Positions 39,795-46,656 of a stretch of DNA of 48,389 nt are shown here, piece by piece. The stretch covers positions 1 to 48,389 of the IMG/VR virus record IMGVR_UViG_3300050821_002347; one strand, 5' to 3'. Both the position numbers and the translations under genes were made by a program. The DNA comes from a virus. The stretch's first letter is position 1. Each line of letters starts with the position of its first letter. The notes beneath the pieces are model-generated. The model was not told the DNA's origin and did no database searches. It worked only from the letters and a program-made list of their open reading frames with translations.

Positions 39795-40240
39795 CCCCTA
39801 ATCCTCCTGATGAACTCTTCCGTTGACAGGTCTCCTGTAAAATCCGGATCCGATCCGCCGAGTGATCTGAATGGCAGAACCTTCAGGTCTTCCCCGAATA
39901 TTTCCAAATCCTCAGCCCGATAGAGCATTACTTGTCTAGGCTCAGAGCGCAAATTCCGAGATATTAAGCCGCGAACGCGTACTCGCCGTCCAAGCGATGC
40001 TTTTATCTTTTCCAAAATATCCAACCCGCCATATCGACAAGAGACGGCTTTCCCAAAGAGAGATTCATAAACCACAAACATTGTTCTTTGCTTCTTGGGA
40101 TTCTTATTGTGGATAGAAATTGCTTCAAGCGTGCCTTCTATCGATCCGAGCGATTTATACGCTTCAGGGATGAGCTCATGCAGGTGTCTGATACCTTTGT
40201 TCACGCGAGACACGACCTTGCGCCGCTTCTTGTTGTGCAT
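39791..40240 (-). CDS. uncharacterised widespread family, probably OB-like
   Basis: A 149-aa protein. The N-terminus is very basic (MHNKKRRKVVSRVNKG). The core (residues 33-105, SIEGTLEAISIHNKN, FVVYESLFGKAVSCRYG, LGRRVRVRGLISRNLRSEP) has the strand order of an OB-like barrel. The C-terminus, LGGSDPDFTGDLSTEEFIRRIRG, recalls chromosomal bacterial proteins of unknown function that pair the same barrel with a DFTGGLSSEEFIRRLRG tail. A role in RNA, DNA or protein binding is guesswork. It is more AT-rich than the late genes. Confidence 0.6.
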   Translation of the reverse strand: MHNKKRRKVVSRVNKGIRHLHELIPEAYKSLGSIEGTLEAISIHNKNPKKQRTMFVVYESLFGKAVSCRYGGLDILEKIKASLGRRVRVRGLISRNLRSEPRQVMLYRAEDLEIFGEDLKVLPFRSLGGSDPDFTGDLSTEEFIRRIRG

Positions 40241-40314
40241 GTTCCGGGCCTTGCCACCGATGAACCTTCGCCAACAGGAACTACCGTGTATTGATTAGCT
40301 TCCGCTTCCATCAT
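40201..40314 (-). CDS. possible 37-aa overlapping peptide
   Basis: The ATG at 40314 has an excellent GGAGGG site and reads MMEAEANQYTVVPVGEGSSV..., ending inside the next gene (overlap 40 bases, different frame). It may be a real short gene or a leader that couples ribosomes onto the gene starting at 40240. Support is limited to the ribosome site. Confidence 0.3.
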   Translation of the reverse strand: MMEAEANQYTVVPVGEGSSVARPGTCTTRSGARSCLA

Positions 40315-40329
40315 CCCTCCAGTTCTGGC

Positions 40330-40557
40330 TCAGGCTCGGCGCTCAAGTTCGCGAATGCGGTCCAGCAATCTTCCGTTTTCTTCGCGCTCGCCATTGAGTT
40401 CCTGAATAAGTGCTTGGAACTCGCCAAGCCGCTCTTTTTTCGACATCCGTTCCCAATCACAACAGACGGGTTCGAGTTCGTCTGGATCACCAAAGTGGGC
40501 TAGCGCTGCCTCCTTATCACTGGTCACAAAATTGCAATGAAAGCAGCGCCATTCCAT
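40330..40557 (-). CDS. small zinc-finger protein
   Basis: A 75-aa protein; the ATG overlaps the Tad2 stop (TAATG). WRCFHCNFVTSDKEAALAHFGDPDELEPVCCDW contains CxxC and a later His and Cys pair, likely one zinc site. The C-terminal half is a charged coiled coil (ALIQELNGEREENGRLLDRIRELERRA). This compact zinc head with a coil tail recurs in early regions of many phages. Function unknown. Confidence 0.68.
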   Translation of the reverse strand: MEWRCFHCNFVTSDKEAALAHFGDPDELEPVCCDWERMSKKERLGEFQALIQELNGEREENGRLLDRIRELERRA

Positions 40558-40784
40558 TAGTCAACCTCGACGTAATCATTGGCGAGGATATCGGTTTGCG
40601 ATGGAGCCCAGGGCACCAATAAACCGTCCACAGATTTGATGTAGAGGTACGGCCTTCCCATTTTGCTATTAGCGTCGGGAACCTGCATAGCTACGTACAT
40701 GCCTTTGCCGTTCCATCCAGATCGTTCAAATTTTCCGCCACGCTTGGCGATTCTCAATGCCCAACCAAAATCAGTTTCTTCCAT
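40557..40784 (-). CDS. tad2: Tad2 (DUF2829) anti-Thoeris protein homologue
   Basis: A 75-aa protein, essentially one domain: DFGWALRIAKRGGKFERSGWNGKGMYVAMQV, then LYIKSVDGLLVPWAPSQTDILANDYVEV. The RxGWNGKGM and VPWxxSQTDxLAxDW/Y motifs are the signature of DUF2829. Members studied as Tad2 bind and sequester the cyclic-nucleotide signal made by Thoeris TIR proteins and so block that defence. The length matches the family. It is coupled to the zinc-finger gene downstream. The identity is strong; which signal molecule it binds is unknown. Confidence 0.87.
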   Translation of the reverse strand: MEETDFGWALRIAKRGGKFERSGWNGKGMYVAMQVPDANSKMGRPYLYIKSVDGLLVPWAPSQTDILANDYVEVD

Positions 40785-40842
40785 TTTCGCTCTCCATTTG
40801 CGACCCCTCCGTCGCCGGTTGTCCTCCCCCTTGTTTGCGTGG

Positions 40843-41070
40843 TCAGTGGCTTACCGACCGTAAAAGTATTCTGCGTGCCTCGTCTGATTTGCAGAGGCAG
40901 AGTTGAAGAGTTCCCACCAGCCGAATCGTTTTCTCATGGAAGCCGAGATGCTCTGCAAATGCCGTTGTCATGTGGCAGGAAGGATCAGGACTGCCGTTAT
41001 GTATCCAGTCACTAAGGCGCGCCATTTCCGGGTTGCGCGCTCTCCACGTCATTGTGCTGGCTGCGTTCAC
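40843..41070 (-). CDS. hypothetical protein
   Basis: A 75-aa protein with a GTG start overlapping the VRR-NUC stop (GTGA). It reads MNAASTMTWRARNPEMARLSDW..., with a helical C-terminus (IRLVGTLQLCLCKSDEARRILLRSVSH). The junction is the main support. No family was recognised. Confidence 0.45.
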   Translation of the reverse strand: MNAASTMTWRARNPEMARLSDWIHNGSPDPSCHMTTAFAEHLGFHEKTIRLVGTLQLCLCKSDEARRILLRSVSH

Positions 41071-41468
41071 TTGAGCAACGCCTCCACATCCTCGATTGAG
41101 CGAACTACGGCATAGCGGTGGCCGTGGCTCTCCACCTGTGCCTGGAACGATTTCTGGAGTTCCGATTGCTTGCCCTTCTCGGCCTTCACTTCAAGCCAGA
41201 GCGGTACCGTTGAATCGACCTGTATGCAGGCATTGGCTATTTCAGGGGCCTTCTTTGGCTCATAGATCAATTGCTTTCCGAGTGCATATACCCAGGAACT
41301 AATCTGCGGAAACGCCAGTACGTCAGCCATACCCGGCGTCCCGAATCTCATAAACCGTTTCTTGCCCTTGTACTCGCTGGCAACCGCACCCGTGTTCTGC
41401 CTAAAAGCCAAGATATGTCTCGCTGCCAAGTAATCGAGAATCTGTCGCTGAATCTGCGTCTCACTCAT
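41067..41468 (-). CDS. VRR-NUC domain nuclease
   Basis: A 133-aa protein; the ATG at 41468 sits at an ATGAGTGA junction, so the longer frame is rejected. It starts MSETQIQRQILDYLAARHILAFRQNTG, with GTPGMADVLAF (the Asp of the PD-(D/E)xK-like core) and LWLEVKAEKGKQSELQKSFQ (ExK, Gln), then HRYAVVRSIEDVEALL. These are the complete VRR-NUC motifs. Stand-alone phage members act as structure-specific or junction-resolving endonucleases. It may process recombination intermediates made by the ERF/exonuclease pair. Confidence 0.85.
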   Translation of the reverse strand: MSETQIQRQILDYLAARHILAFRQNTGAVASEYKGKKRFMRFGTPGMADVLAFPQISSWVYALGKQLIYEPKKAPEIANACIQVDSTVPLWLEVKAEKGKQSELQKSFQAQVESHGHRYAVVRSIEDVEALLK

Positions 41469-41658
41469 AGCTTTCCTCGAACGGGCAATCGGCTTTGAAT
41501 TGCGCAAAATAAGTGCGGTCCCATGGGGCCAATCCGCGTTTTTCCGGCAGCAGATGCTTCGCGCAATCCAAGCACCACTCGCCATAGGGAATCGGTCTGC
41601 CACAGCACCCGCAATGGTCGCTATGTTTCCGAGGATCACCGCATTCACAAGCGCTCAT
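41461..41658 (-). CDS. zinc-ribbon protein
   Basis: A 65-aa protein from ATG 41658 (a GTG lies 12 bases earlier). ACECGDPRKHSDHCGCCGRPIPYGEWCLDCAKHLL has eight Cys and a His, enough for two zinc sites. The C-terminus carries acidic and aromatic residues. It is coupled to the VRR-NUC gene by an overlap. Function unknown; zinc ribbons of this type often bind nucleic acids or polymerase. Confidence 0.6.
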   Translation of the reverse strand: MSACECGDPRKHSDHCGCCGRPIPYGEWCLDCAKHLLPEKRGLAPWDRTYFAQFKADCPFEESYE

Positions 41659-41683
41659 CGCCACCCCCACACATGCAACAGCG

Positions 41684-41902
41684 TCATGCCCGACGATTCC
41701 AAGTCTCTATGGCAGCGTCTTGCTTGTCTTTCGATTGAGGGCTCACGGCACACCGAGCGTTGGTGCATTTAACCCAAAAAAGGAGCGGCTCATCTGGATC
41801 GGTGTATTTGAATTTCGGCTTGTTTTCTGTGCGCAGAACTGCATCGCCTCCGCAAAACGGGCACGCTTTCAATTCAACCCCTGCTTCAATCTCGATGATC
41901 AT
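41684..41902 (-). CDS. Lar-like restriction-alleviation zinc ribbon
   Basis: A 72-aa protein with ribosome site GGAGGG. The layout ELKACPFCGGDAVLR, VKCTNARCAV, AAIETWNRRA is that of Lar-family proteins: CPFCGG, a second Cys pair and the terminal EAWNRR box. Rac-prophage Lar lowers EcoKI restriction by acting on the type I enzyme. The family is large, however, and most phage members are untested. It is probably an anti-restriction or nucleic-acid-binding zinc protein. Confidence 0.75.
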   Translation of the reverse strand: MIIEIEAGVELKACPFCGGDAVLRTENKPKFKYTDPDEPLLFWVKCTNARCAVSPQSKDKQDAAIETWNRRA

Positions 41903-41933
41903 TAAACCCTCCGCAACTTCTCCGTTGCCGGTT

Positions 41934-42047
41934 TCATCCCCTCACCCATTTCCACATCTCTGCCAGAATCAGCAACCACAACAGCAATCCCGCCAAATCC
42001 TCACCCACAGAGCGCCACTCTTCGGGTTCGATCATCGGCAGGCGCAT
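41934..42047 (-). CDS. 37-aa single-TM peptide
   Basis: The ATG at 42047 overlaps the HNH stop (TAATG). It reads MRLPMIEPEEWRSVGEDLAG, then one transmembrane helix LLLWLLILAEMW and a basic end KWVRG. It is a translationally coupled small membrane peptide in the early operon, read directly from the sequence. Function unknown. Confidence 0.5.
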   Translation of the reverse strand: MRLPMIEPEEWRSVGEDLAGLLLWLLILAEMWKWVRG

Positions 42048-42523
42048 TAAAGCATCCTCATTTTGTGAAAGAACTCTTTGACATGAAAGCGCAGTTTGCA
42101 GTAATAACAGCGCCCGGCCATTGTCACTTTGTGCCTTCCGAGCGCAATCTGGTGCAGCCGCAATTGTTCCTCGAGCTGTTTAACATGTTTCCGGTACTCC
42201 ACCTGGCTCTGGTGTTGTCCGCGAGTCTGATTACACTCCCAGCACACAGCCCGAATATTAGCCAGCTTCTTGATGCCATGCTTACTTGTCGCAATCGGAA
42301 TAACGTGGTCCTTTGTGCGAAAACGCAAAGAGTCTGGATCGTTATCCATCTTTTCGCCGCACCAAAAACACTTCCATTCCTGATCGGCGCACAACTGCAT
42401 CGTCACAGAATCTGCCGAAATCTGAGGGCGACCTGACGCACCATAGGAAGCGGGAGCCTGCCCGGCCAAGATGCGTTCTTTATCTTCCTTTGTCAGCACC
42501 ACTCGCCTGCTGCTATTAGGCAT
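42047..42523 (-). CDS. HNH endonuclease
   Basis: A 158-aa protein. CFWCGEKM, then FRTKDHVIPIATSKHGIKKLANIRAVCWECNQTRG, is a complete HNH: His in DHVIP, Asn in LANIRAVC, and CxxC zinc pairs. The second half carries another CYYC pair. It is a stand-alone nuclease, similar to homing or junction-cleaving phage enzymes. The start has a rather distant GAGGA site. Two other HNH genes exist in this genome. Confidence 0.82.
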   Translation of the reverse strand: MPNSSRRVVLTKEDKERILAGQAPASYGASGRPQISADSVTMQLCADQEWKCFWCGEKMDNDPDSLRFRTKDHVIPIATSKHGIKKLANIRAVCWECNQTRGQHQSQVEYRKHVKQLEEQLRLHQIALGRHKVTMAGRCYYCKLRFHVKEFFHKMRML

Positions 42524-42998
42524 AAAAAGCTAAATCCTCACTGGGGGCTCGCTTCGCTCGTTTCCCGAATACACTTTCCCCTATTTTCTTGCTTTTTCTT
42601 TTGTACTTAAACAGCTACGCTTGATTCCCGAGCAAAGGAAAAGCAGGGCAGCAATTCCAATGCAAACGCCGTCATCCGTCGCGTTTGGGTGCAAGGTCCA
42701 CTTACGCTGGCTCCCGCAGAAGTCAGTGCCCTAACGACCAGGACCACGCGCACCGCGCACAGGGCTGCCGGATCATCTCCGAGGCTCAATCCTCGTTGAT
42801 CGGATACACGAGTCGGGCGCAGTAATGCGGAGGGATCAAGGCTGTCGATTTTTCGAGAGGCTGAACCATCTTCAAAGCACTCGGCAACTCGACTATTGCA
42901 TAAAGCGTCCAAATGCGCAAGAATGATTTTGCGGGGGTGTATTCCCTCGTGGTTCCATCTCAGTGCTCGGCGGCTTTGATTTGGCACCCCCGCAATCC
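42524..42998. other. gene-poor stretch in the early operon
   Basis: This stretch of about 475 bases holds only one doubtful minus-strand frame (42607-43002). Near the left end, 42540-42610, an A/T-rich run follows a GAGCGAAGCGAG mirror repeat (42546-42560 region, including GCGAAGC, a sequence able to form a very stable mini-hairpin). No clear promoter or terminator was identified. Confidence 0.45.
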
Positions 42999-43002
42999 TC
43001 AT
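42607..43002 (-). CDS. doubtful hypothetical protein
   Basis: A 131-aa frame beginning at an ATGA junction with the gene upstream (ATG 43002). The N-terminal part (MRIAGVPNQSRRALRWNHEGIHPRKIILAHLDAL) is plausible; the C-terminal 70 residues are Ala/Val/Ser/Thr/Arg-rich without clear structure. It could be a real gene, a decayed one or a chance frame. No family was recognised. Confidence 0.3.
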   Translation of the reverse strand: MRIAGVPNQSRRALRWNHEGIHPRKIILAHLDALCNSRVAECFEDGSASRKIDSLDPSALLRPTRVSDQRGLSLGDDPAALCAVRVVLVVRALTSAGASVSGPCTQTRRMTAFALELLPCFSFARESSVAV

Positions 43003-43193
43003 TTCGGCCACCCCGGATTCCAAACCACAACACAGTCATGCGTAGAATCAAGTTTCGGCTTTTCAGGAACGATCAGCTTATCTAGTGCTCGAATCGTTTC
43101 CTCGAAAAGTATAGGATTTGAAAGCGTACCGCCGCTTTTTATGGCCATGGCAAAAATCCTTCTCAAGTGAGCTTCTGTAATTTTGTTTGCCAT
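42999..43193 (-). CDS. small protein, N-terminal paralogue of the HicB-domain protein
   Basis: A 64-aa protein; ATG 43193 after GGAAAG. AHLRRIFAMAIKSGGTLSNPILFEETIRALDKL aligns with DLTRIFTRALEGGDTALSNPELFKHVLRALADL of the gene at 47491-47820, which continues into a HicB-like domain; this one ends soon after in WNPGWPK. It appears to be a duplicated helical domain, function unknown. Confidence 0.6.
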   Translation of the reverse strand: MANKITEAHLRRIFAMAIKSGGTLSNPILFEETIRALDKLIVPEKPKLDSTHDCVVVWNPGWPK

Positions 43194-43441
43194 CGCTCTT
43201 TCCTTTCCGGCGTTTCTGCCTCGGCAATCAGCCATCTCAATTCATTCGCCGTGAGCTCCAAAACATGCGGCCCCTTGCATACAGGGCACCAAGGCGGGGA
43301 CTCTGCGGCTTCCGGCACCGTTTCCTCGGGCGCATCCCAATCGAACGCGCCCTGGCCTTCTAATCGCTTGCGCACCCCTGACCCCGCTTGCTGGTGAATC
43401 CTGCGTGGAACTACTGAGCGATTGTTTCCGCGTGTTTGCAT
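43163..43441 (-). CDS. hypothetical CxxC protein
   Basis: A 92-aa frame whose first 31 bases overlap the previous gene. A start nearer an internal GTG (in GVRKRLEGQ) is possible. It has an acidic middle (FDWDAPEETVPEAAESPP), one WCPVC pair and a helical end (LRWLIAEAETPERKERWQTKL). No family was recognised. The overlaps on both sides follow the operon pattern. Confidence 0.5.
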   Translation of the reverse strand: MQTRGNNRSVVPRRIHQQAGSGVRKRLEGQGAFDWDAPEETVPEAAESPPWCPVCKGPHVLELTANELRWLIAEAETPERKERWQTKLQKLT

Positions 43442-43788
43442 TGCATGTGGCGCGCAAGCTGCTGAAATGTGCGGTTACAGTGAGGGCAGACACCAGCATT
43501 GACGCGCTTCTTGGTCCGCTTTAGTTCGCGTTCGATTCGGGCCTCTGCATTCTCAGCGTCGATCCGCATTGAACGCTCCATCCGGCTGCGCTGCTGTTCT
43601 GCTTCAAGTTCTTTGCGCAATTTATCAGCGGTGCTTTCACGAAATACGCGGGAATGACCATTAGGGCAATACCAATTCTGCTGATCTTTCTCGCGCTGCT
43701 CCATGTAAAACTCAGGAGCCCAGAAGACGATGCCACATTTTCCGCAGCGCATCTCTCGCATATCGAATGAAAACGCGTGTGCTGCCAT
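43411..43788 (-). CDS. double zinc-finger protein including a C2H2 finger
   Basis: A 125-aa protein. The N-terminal zinc unit is MRCGKCGIVFWAPEFY, then YCPNGH. A charged central coiled coil (about residues 52-92, DKLRKELEAEQQRSRMERSM) links to a C-terminal CPHCNRTFQQLARHMQCKH, which matches the C-x2-C...F...L-x2-H-x4-H classical C2H2 pattern. Prokaryotic C2H2 fingers are uncommon outside phages and Ros-type regulators. Nucleic-acid or protein binding is expected; the target is unknown. Confidence 0.72.
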   Translation of the reverse strand: MAAHAFSFDMREMRCGKCGIVFWAPEFYMEQREKDQQNWYCPNGHSRVFRESTADKLRKELEAEQQRSRMERSMRIDAENAEARIERELKRTKKRVNAGVCPHCNRTFQQLARHMQCKHAETIAQ

Positions 43789-44139
43789 CTATCCCTCCAA
43801 TCCTTTCGTGTGCTCGTCCACAAGATGGTGCGGTGGGCAGAGAATCCGTGTGTTGGCAGCCGTGTCCGATCCTCCAGCGCCCCGGCTGACGATGTGCGCA
43901 AGATGTGCTCTCGTAAATACCGACCCGTAAAGAGGCAGCAGTTTCCCGCACCCCGCCCACTGACAGCGGCCTTGATCCCGTTCGTACACTTCATTGCGCA
44001 AATCCTCTAGCGCCTGCCCTGACAAGCGAATCTTGCCCGACACTTTGCCGATGCGTACTTGCGCCTTCTTGCGTGCCCTGATGGGCTTAGAGCGCTTCGG
44101 TAAGGAGGAGTAGGGGGGCAGAGGGCAGGAGTTCTTCAT
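43789..44139 (-). CDS. HNH endonuclease
   Basis: A 116-aa protein; ATG 44139 at the ATGA junction. The N-terminal half is basic (SLPKRSKPIRARKKAQVR). LRNEVYERDQGRCQWAGCGKLLP, AHLAHIVSRGAGGSDTAANTRILCPPHHLVDEH is a complete small HNH nuclease: paired Cys, AHIVxR (catalytic His), Asn in AANTRILC, and HH. It lies just before the gene coupled to the exonuclease, so a role in processing recombination or packaging DNA is possible. Confidence 0.85.
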   Translation of the reverse strand: MKNSCPLPPYSSLPKRSKPIRARKKAQVRIGKVSGKIRLSGQALEDLRNEVYERDQGRCQWAGCGKLLPLYGSVFTRAHLAHIVSRGAGGSDTAANTRILCPPHHLVDEHTKGLEG

Positions 44140-44540
44140 GCAACCGCCTCCCGTTTCTCCCAAGCAAATGCAGGCGCCTCACGAAGTAGCCAGAGATGGC
44201 GCATGTTGGCGACATTCACCACCTCAAAGCTTGGCGGGAATATCTCTACTGCCCAGCATGCCGAATAGCCGATTTGGTTCTTGATGGATTGCAATTCTTC
44301 CCACGAAATCCCGTCGCGCCACCGGCCATCCTCGCCAATCATTGTTCGGTTAACGCTCATTCTGGCCGCGCCATCTTTATGGGGAAACACTTGTACTAGA
44401 AACTGAGAGTTGCGCCATACCTCGGTGGGCATGGGTTCTGTGTGTGGCCACTGATCTTCAGGAACGCGCATAAAGAGAATTCCGTAACACTTGTTCTGCT
44501 CCCGCAAATAGTGCTGCTTGAGTCTGATTTCCTTGCTCAC
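44136..44540 (-). CDS. phage protein of an uncharacterised family
   Basis: A 134-aa protein, downstream of the exonuclease. Key parts: WRNSQFLVQVFPHKDGAARMSVNRTMIGEDGRWRDGISWEELQSIKNQIGY and VEIFPPSFEVVNVANMRHLWLL. I recall similar phage early proteins carrying SVNRT, DGISWxELQ and NVANMRHLW as conserved blocks, so it is a genuine family, but function is unknown. It starts one base after the exonuclease stop and is coupled to the HNH gene. Confidence 0.65.
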   Translation of the reverse strand: MSKEIRLKQHYLREQNKCYGILFMRVPEDQWPHTEPMPTEVWRNSQFLVQVFPHKDGAARMSVNRTMIGEDGRWRDGISWEELQSIKNQIGYSACWAVEIFPPSFEVVNVANMRHLWLLREAPAFAWEKREAVA

Positions 44541-45355
44541 TAGGGCACCATCTCTTTCGCATCAATAGCTTCCATCGCGCTCTCATAGGCCTCTGACTCG
44601 CTCATCTCGGAGGCTAAAACTGCGCTCTCAATCTCTGCCCTGAACTTCGATTTGGGCGCGCCTTTTTCCGGGTACATGGCCCTGAGCTGCTTCACTTTTT
44701 CGGCAGCCTCTTCCATTGCCGACGTGGCACCCTCTTCCATCTGCTCAAAAATGGCGTCATTGCGGAAGAAGCGCTTGCGGAACATCCGAAACTCATTGGG
44801 CATCGCCAAAGCCTCTTGCCCGAATTGCTCATCGGCTGGCATGAAGCTGGCAAAGTCCCACCACTCTTTTTCGCAGCAGAGCATGTTGCAGTAGCACTGC
44901 ATAACCCACTCTTCCGGGATTTCGCCGGTTTCCATCAGCATCTTGTGGCGCGGCATCTGGGGAACCTTTAGTTCTACCCCGCCGTTCTCAAGGAGCCCGT
45001 CCGGGGATGCGCCCAGGTAATTCAGCGTCGGATGCAGCACAAACCCGGTCCGCTTGACCTCTTCATCCTGCGCAAAACGAAAACTGTACTCGGCGCGCGC
45101 CATACGCTCGTAGGCTTTGCCGAGGTCCATCGCCCGGCTAACGAAATGCTCTACAGGGATGTGCGTGATCATTCCCCATGCGAGCTCGGATATGTATTCC
45201 TTGCGCTTCGAAGAGGACTCCCAGCGCTTGTCACCACGCTTCTTGGAGCCCTTCTCCACCATTTTCATGGCCGAGTGAATGCATGAAGCAGTGACTTTTC
45301 CGATTCTTGCTTCAAACCACTCGGACGAATCCTGTGTTGCGCAAATGACTCTCAT
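44540..45355 (-). CDS. YqaJ-like (lambda exo-type) recombination exonuclease
   Basis: A 271-aa protein; ATG 45355 overlaps the ERF stop (ATGA). Motifs: TQDSSEWFEARIGKVTAS (N-terminal DNA-binding helix), LGASPDGLL (Asp of the core) and GGVELKVPQ (ExK), then a Trp/Tyr/Cys-containing helix. It degrades one strand of duplex DNA to make 3' tails for annealing by ERF. The length matches the family. It is organised as ERF-exo in the leftward operon. Confidence 0.88.
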   Translation of the reverse strand: MRVICATQDSSEWFEARIGKVTASCIHSAMKMVEKGSKKRGDKRWESSSKRKEYISELAWGMITHIPVEHFVSRAMDLGKAYERMARAEYSFRFAQDEEVKRTGFVLHPTLNYLGASPDGLLENGGVELKVPQMPRHKMLMETGEIPEEWVMQCYCNMLCCEKEWWDFASFMPADEQFGQEALAMPNEFRMFRKRFFRNDAIFEQMEEGATSAMEEAAEKVKQLRAMYPEKGAPKSKFRAEIESAVLASEMSESEAYESAMEAIDAKEMVP

Positions 45356-46113
45356 CGGGCCTCCGCAAATCCGGCTTGGCACTTCTCCCAGACGTCGATC
45401 ACATGCAGCGTGGCCTCGTTGTTCTTGAGCTCACGCGCCATCTTGTAGGCTTTGCGGTAGGCCTCCAGACCGTCTTCCCGTGTCGCAGAGGCTTCCATCT
45501 GCTTCACGAGCTGCTGGAGCGCATCCCCCTGCTCCGGGCTCAGCAAACCAATCTTCTCGTCCTTGTCGATCCCCACAGCGATGTTGAAGATGTCAAGCAT
45601 CAGGTAACGCTTCACGCGCGAAGCTGCTGCCGCGTCGGCATCCACCTTGCTCATCTTGCTGTTAGAAGGAGTGCGGGTAATCTCGGCAAAGAACTCTTTC
45701 GACACGCCACCTTTGGAAACGATGGCCTTCATGCGCAGCCGGTCACCTTCGCCTGGCTCTTCAGAGAACGCCACAGAGAAGCCAGCCTTCGTGTAGAGCG
45801 GCCGGATGGCCTTGTCGATGTGGATGTAATCGGCCCACTTGATGCCGTTCTCGCGGTCCTGATTGGGAATGATCCGTTCAATCTGCGACTGGCAATTGTT
45901 CAAAGCTTCGTCAAATTGGAGCCGCGCCTGCCGCTCTTCGCGCTCCCAGGCAAAGCGCTCTTCAGATTGCCGAACGAGAGCCAGCTCCTTGATGACGTGG
46001 GCCATCTCAGCGCCCGGCATGCCACTTGCAAGGGCCTGCGACATCATCTCCATCACAGTGGGCTCACGCTCAATCGGCGCTTGCTCCTGCAAAACCAAAC
46101 TCGCTTGCTTCAT
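45352..46113 (-). CDS. ERF-family single-strand annealing protein
   Basis: A 253-aa protein with an excellent ribosome site (GAGGTGAGGGG). After a helical N-terminus (VMEMMSQALASGMPGAE), the core ERF signature appears: FDEALNNCQSQI, IKWADYIHIDKAIRPLYTKAGFSVAFSE, then RMKAIVSKGGVSKEFFAEI and AAAASRVKRYLMLDIFNIAVG. It pairs homologous single strands in phage recombination and helps restore or replicate ends. It is coupled to the exonuclease. Confidence 0.88.
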   Translation of the reverse strand: MKQASLVLQEQAPIEREPTVMEMMSQALASGMPGAEMAHVIKELALVRQSEERFAWEREERQARLQFDEALNNCQSQIERIIPNQDRENGIKWADYIHIDKAIRPLYTKAGFSVAFSEEPGEGDRLRMKAIVSKGGVSKEFFAEITRTPSNSKMSKVDADAAAASRVKRYLMLDIFNIAVGIDKDEKIGLLSPEQGDALQQLVKQMEASATREDGLEAYRKAYKMARELKNNEATLHVIDVWEKCQAGFAEAR

Positions 46114-46143
46114 AGCCCCTCACCTCCATGTACCAGCCAAAAG

Positions 46144-46656
46144 TTAGAACGGGATATCAACCAAACTCTCTGCTTCGAGTTGAGGCGTTTCTGGAGCAGA
46201 CAGCGCGGGAGTGTCGCCGTCAATCACATGAGAGGAGCCTGCCGTCATTACCGGATGGCAGCGCCATTCAACTTCATCGACGGTCTGTTCTGGGGTTGCA
46301 GCAATAACCCGTTCCGGCTGGGCGGCAATCAGTTTCTTGCCAACTATCACGCGCTCGCAAACAGTCTCGCGGAGAGTCCCGATTTGGAACTTGACGAACC
46401 GGCCAAAATCCAGCCGAATGTGCGCGAACGCATCAGTGTATAGCTTTTCAGCTTTACCTACGCGCGCCATGCGGCGGGTGAGGTTGGCGATCGCAATGCG
46501 CCGTTCCTCATCACCAGTGTGCAGATACCAAGCATGAAAGTTAGCTTGGACGATGTCAGTATCAGTGCCGGGTACGAACTCGAAGTCATCATTTGCTTCG
46601 ACAAAGGCCAGCAATCCGCGCAGACCTTGAATTAACTCAGCATTTTTCGTGTTCAT
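46144..46656 (-). CDS. recombination-associated protein with SSB-like C-terminal tip
   Basis: A 170-aa protein with ribosome site GGAGCAAAT. The N-terminal helical domain (residues 1-105, LRGLLAFVEANDDFEFVPGTDTDIVQAN, ERRIAIANLTRRMARVGKAEKL) does not look like an OB fold. A long acidic, Ser/Pro/Thr-rich linker leads to the last residues SLVDIPF. The DIPF end is the peptide with which bacterial SSB recruits partner proteins. It is directly upstream of ERF and exonuclease. A recruitment or SSB-substitute role is inferred. Confidence 0.62.
   Translation of the reverse strand: MNTKNAELIQGLRGLLAFVEANDDFEFVPGTDTDIVQANFHAWYLHTGDEERRIAIANLTRRMARVGKAEKLYTDAFAHIRLDFGRFVKFQIGTLRETVCERVIVGKKLIAAQPERVIAATPEQTVDEVEWRCHPVMTAGSSHVIDGDTPALSAPETPQLEAESLVDIPF

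Noticed and set aside
45376-46443. 355-aa plus-strand frame opposite ERF
   Set aside because: The opposite strand encodes a full ERF signature; the plus-strand frame has no ribosome site and no recognisable domain.
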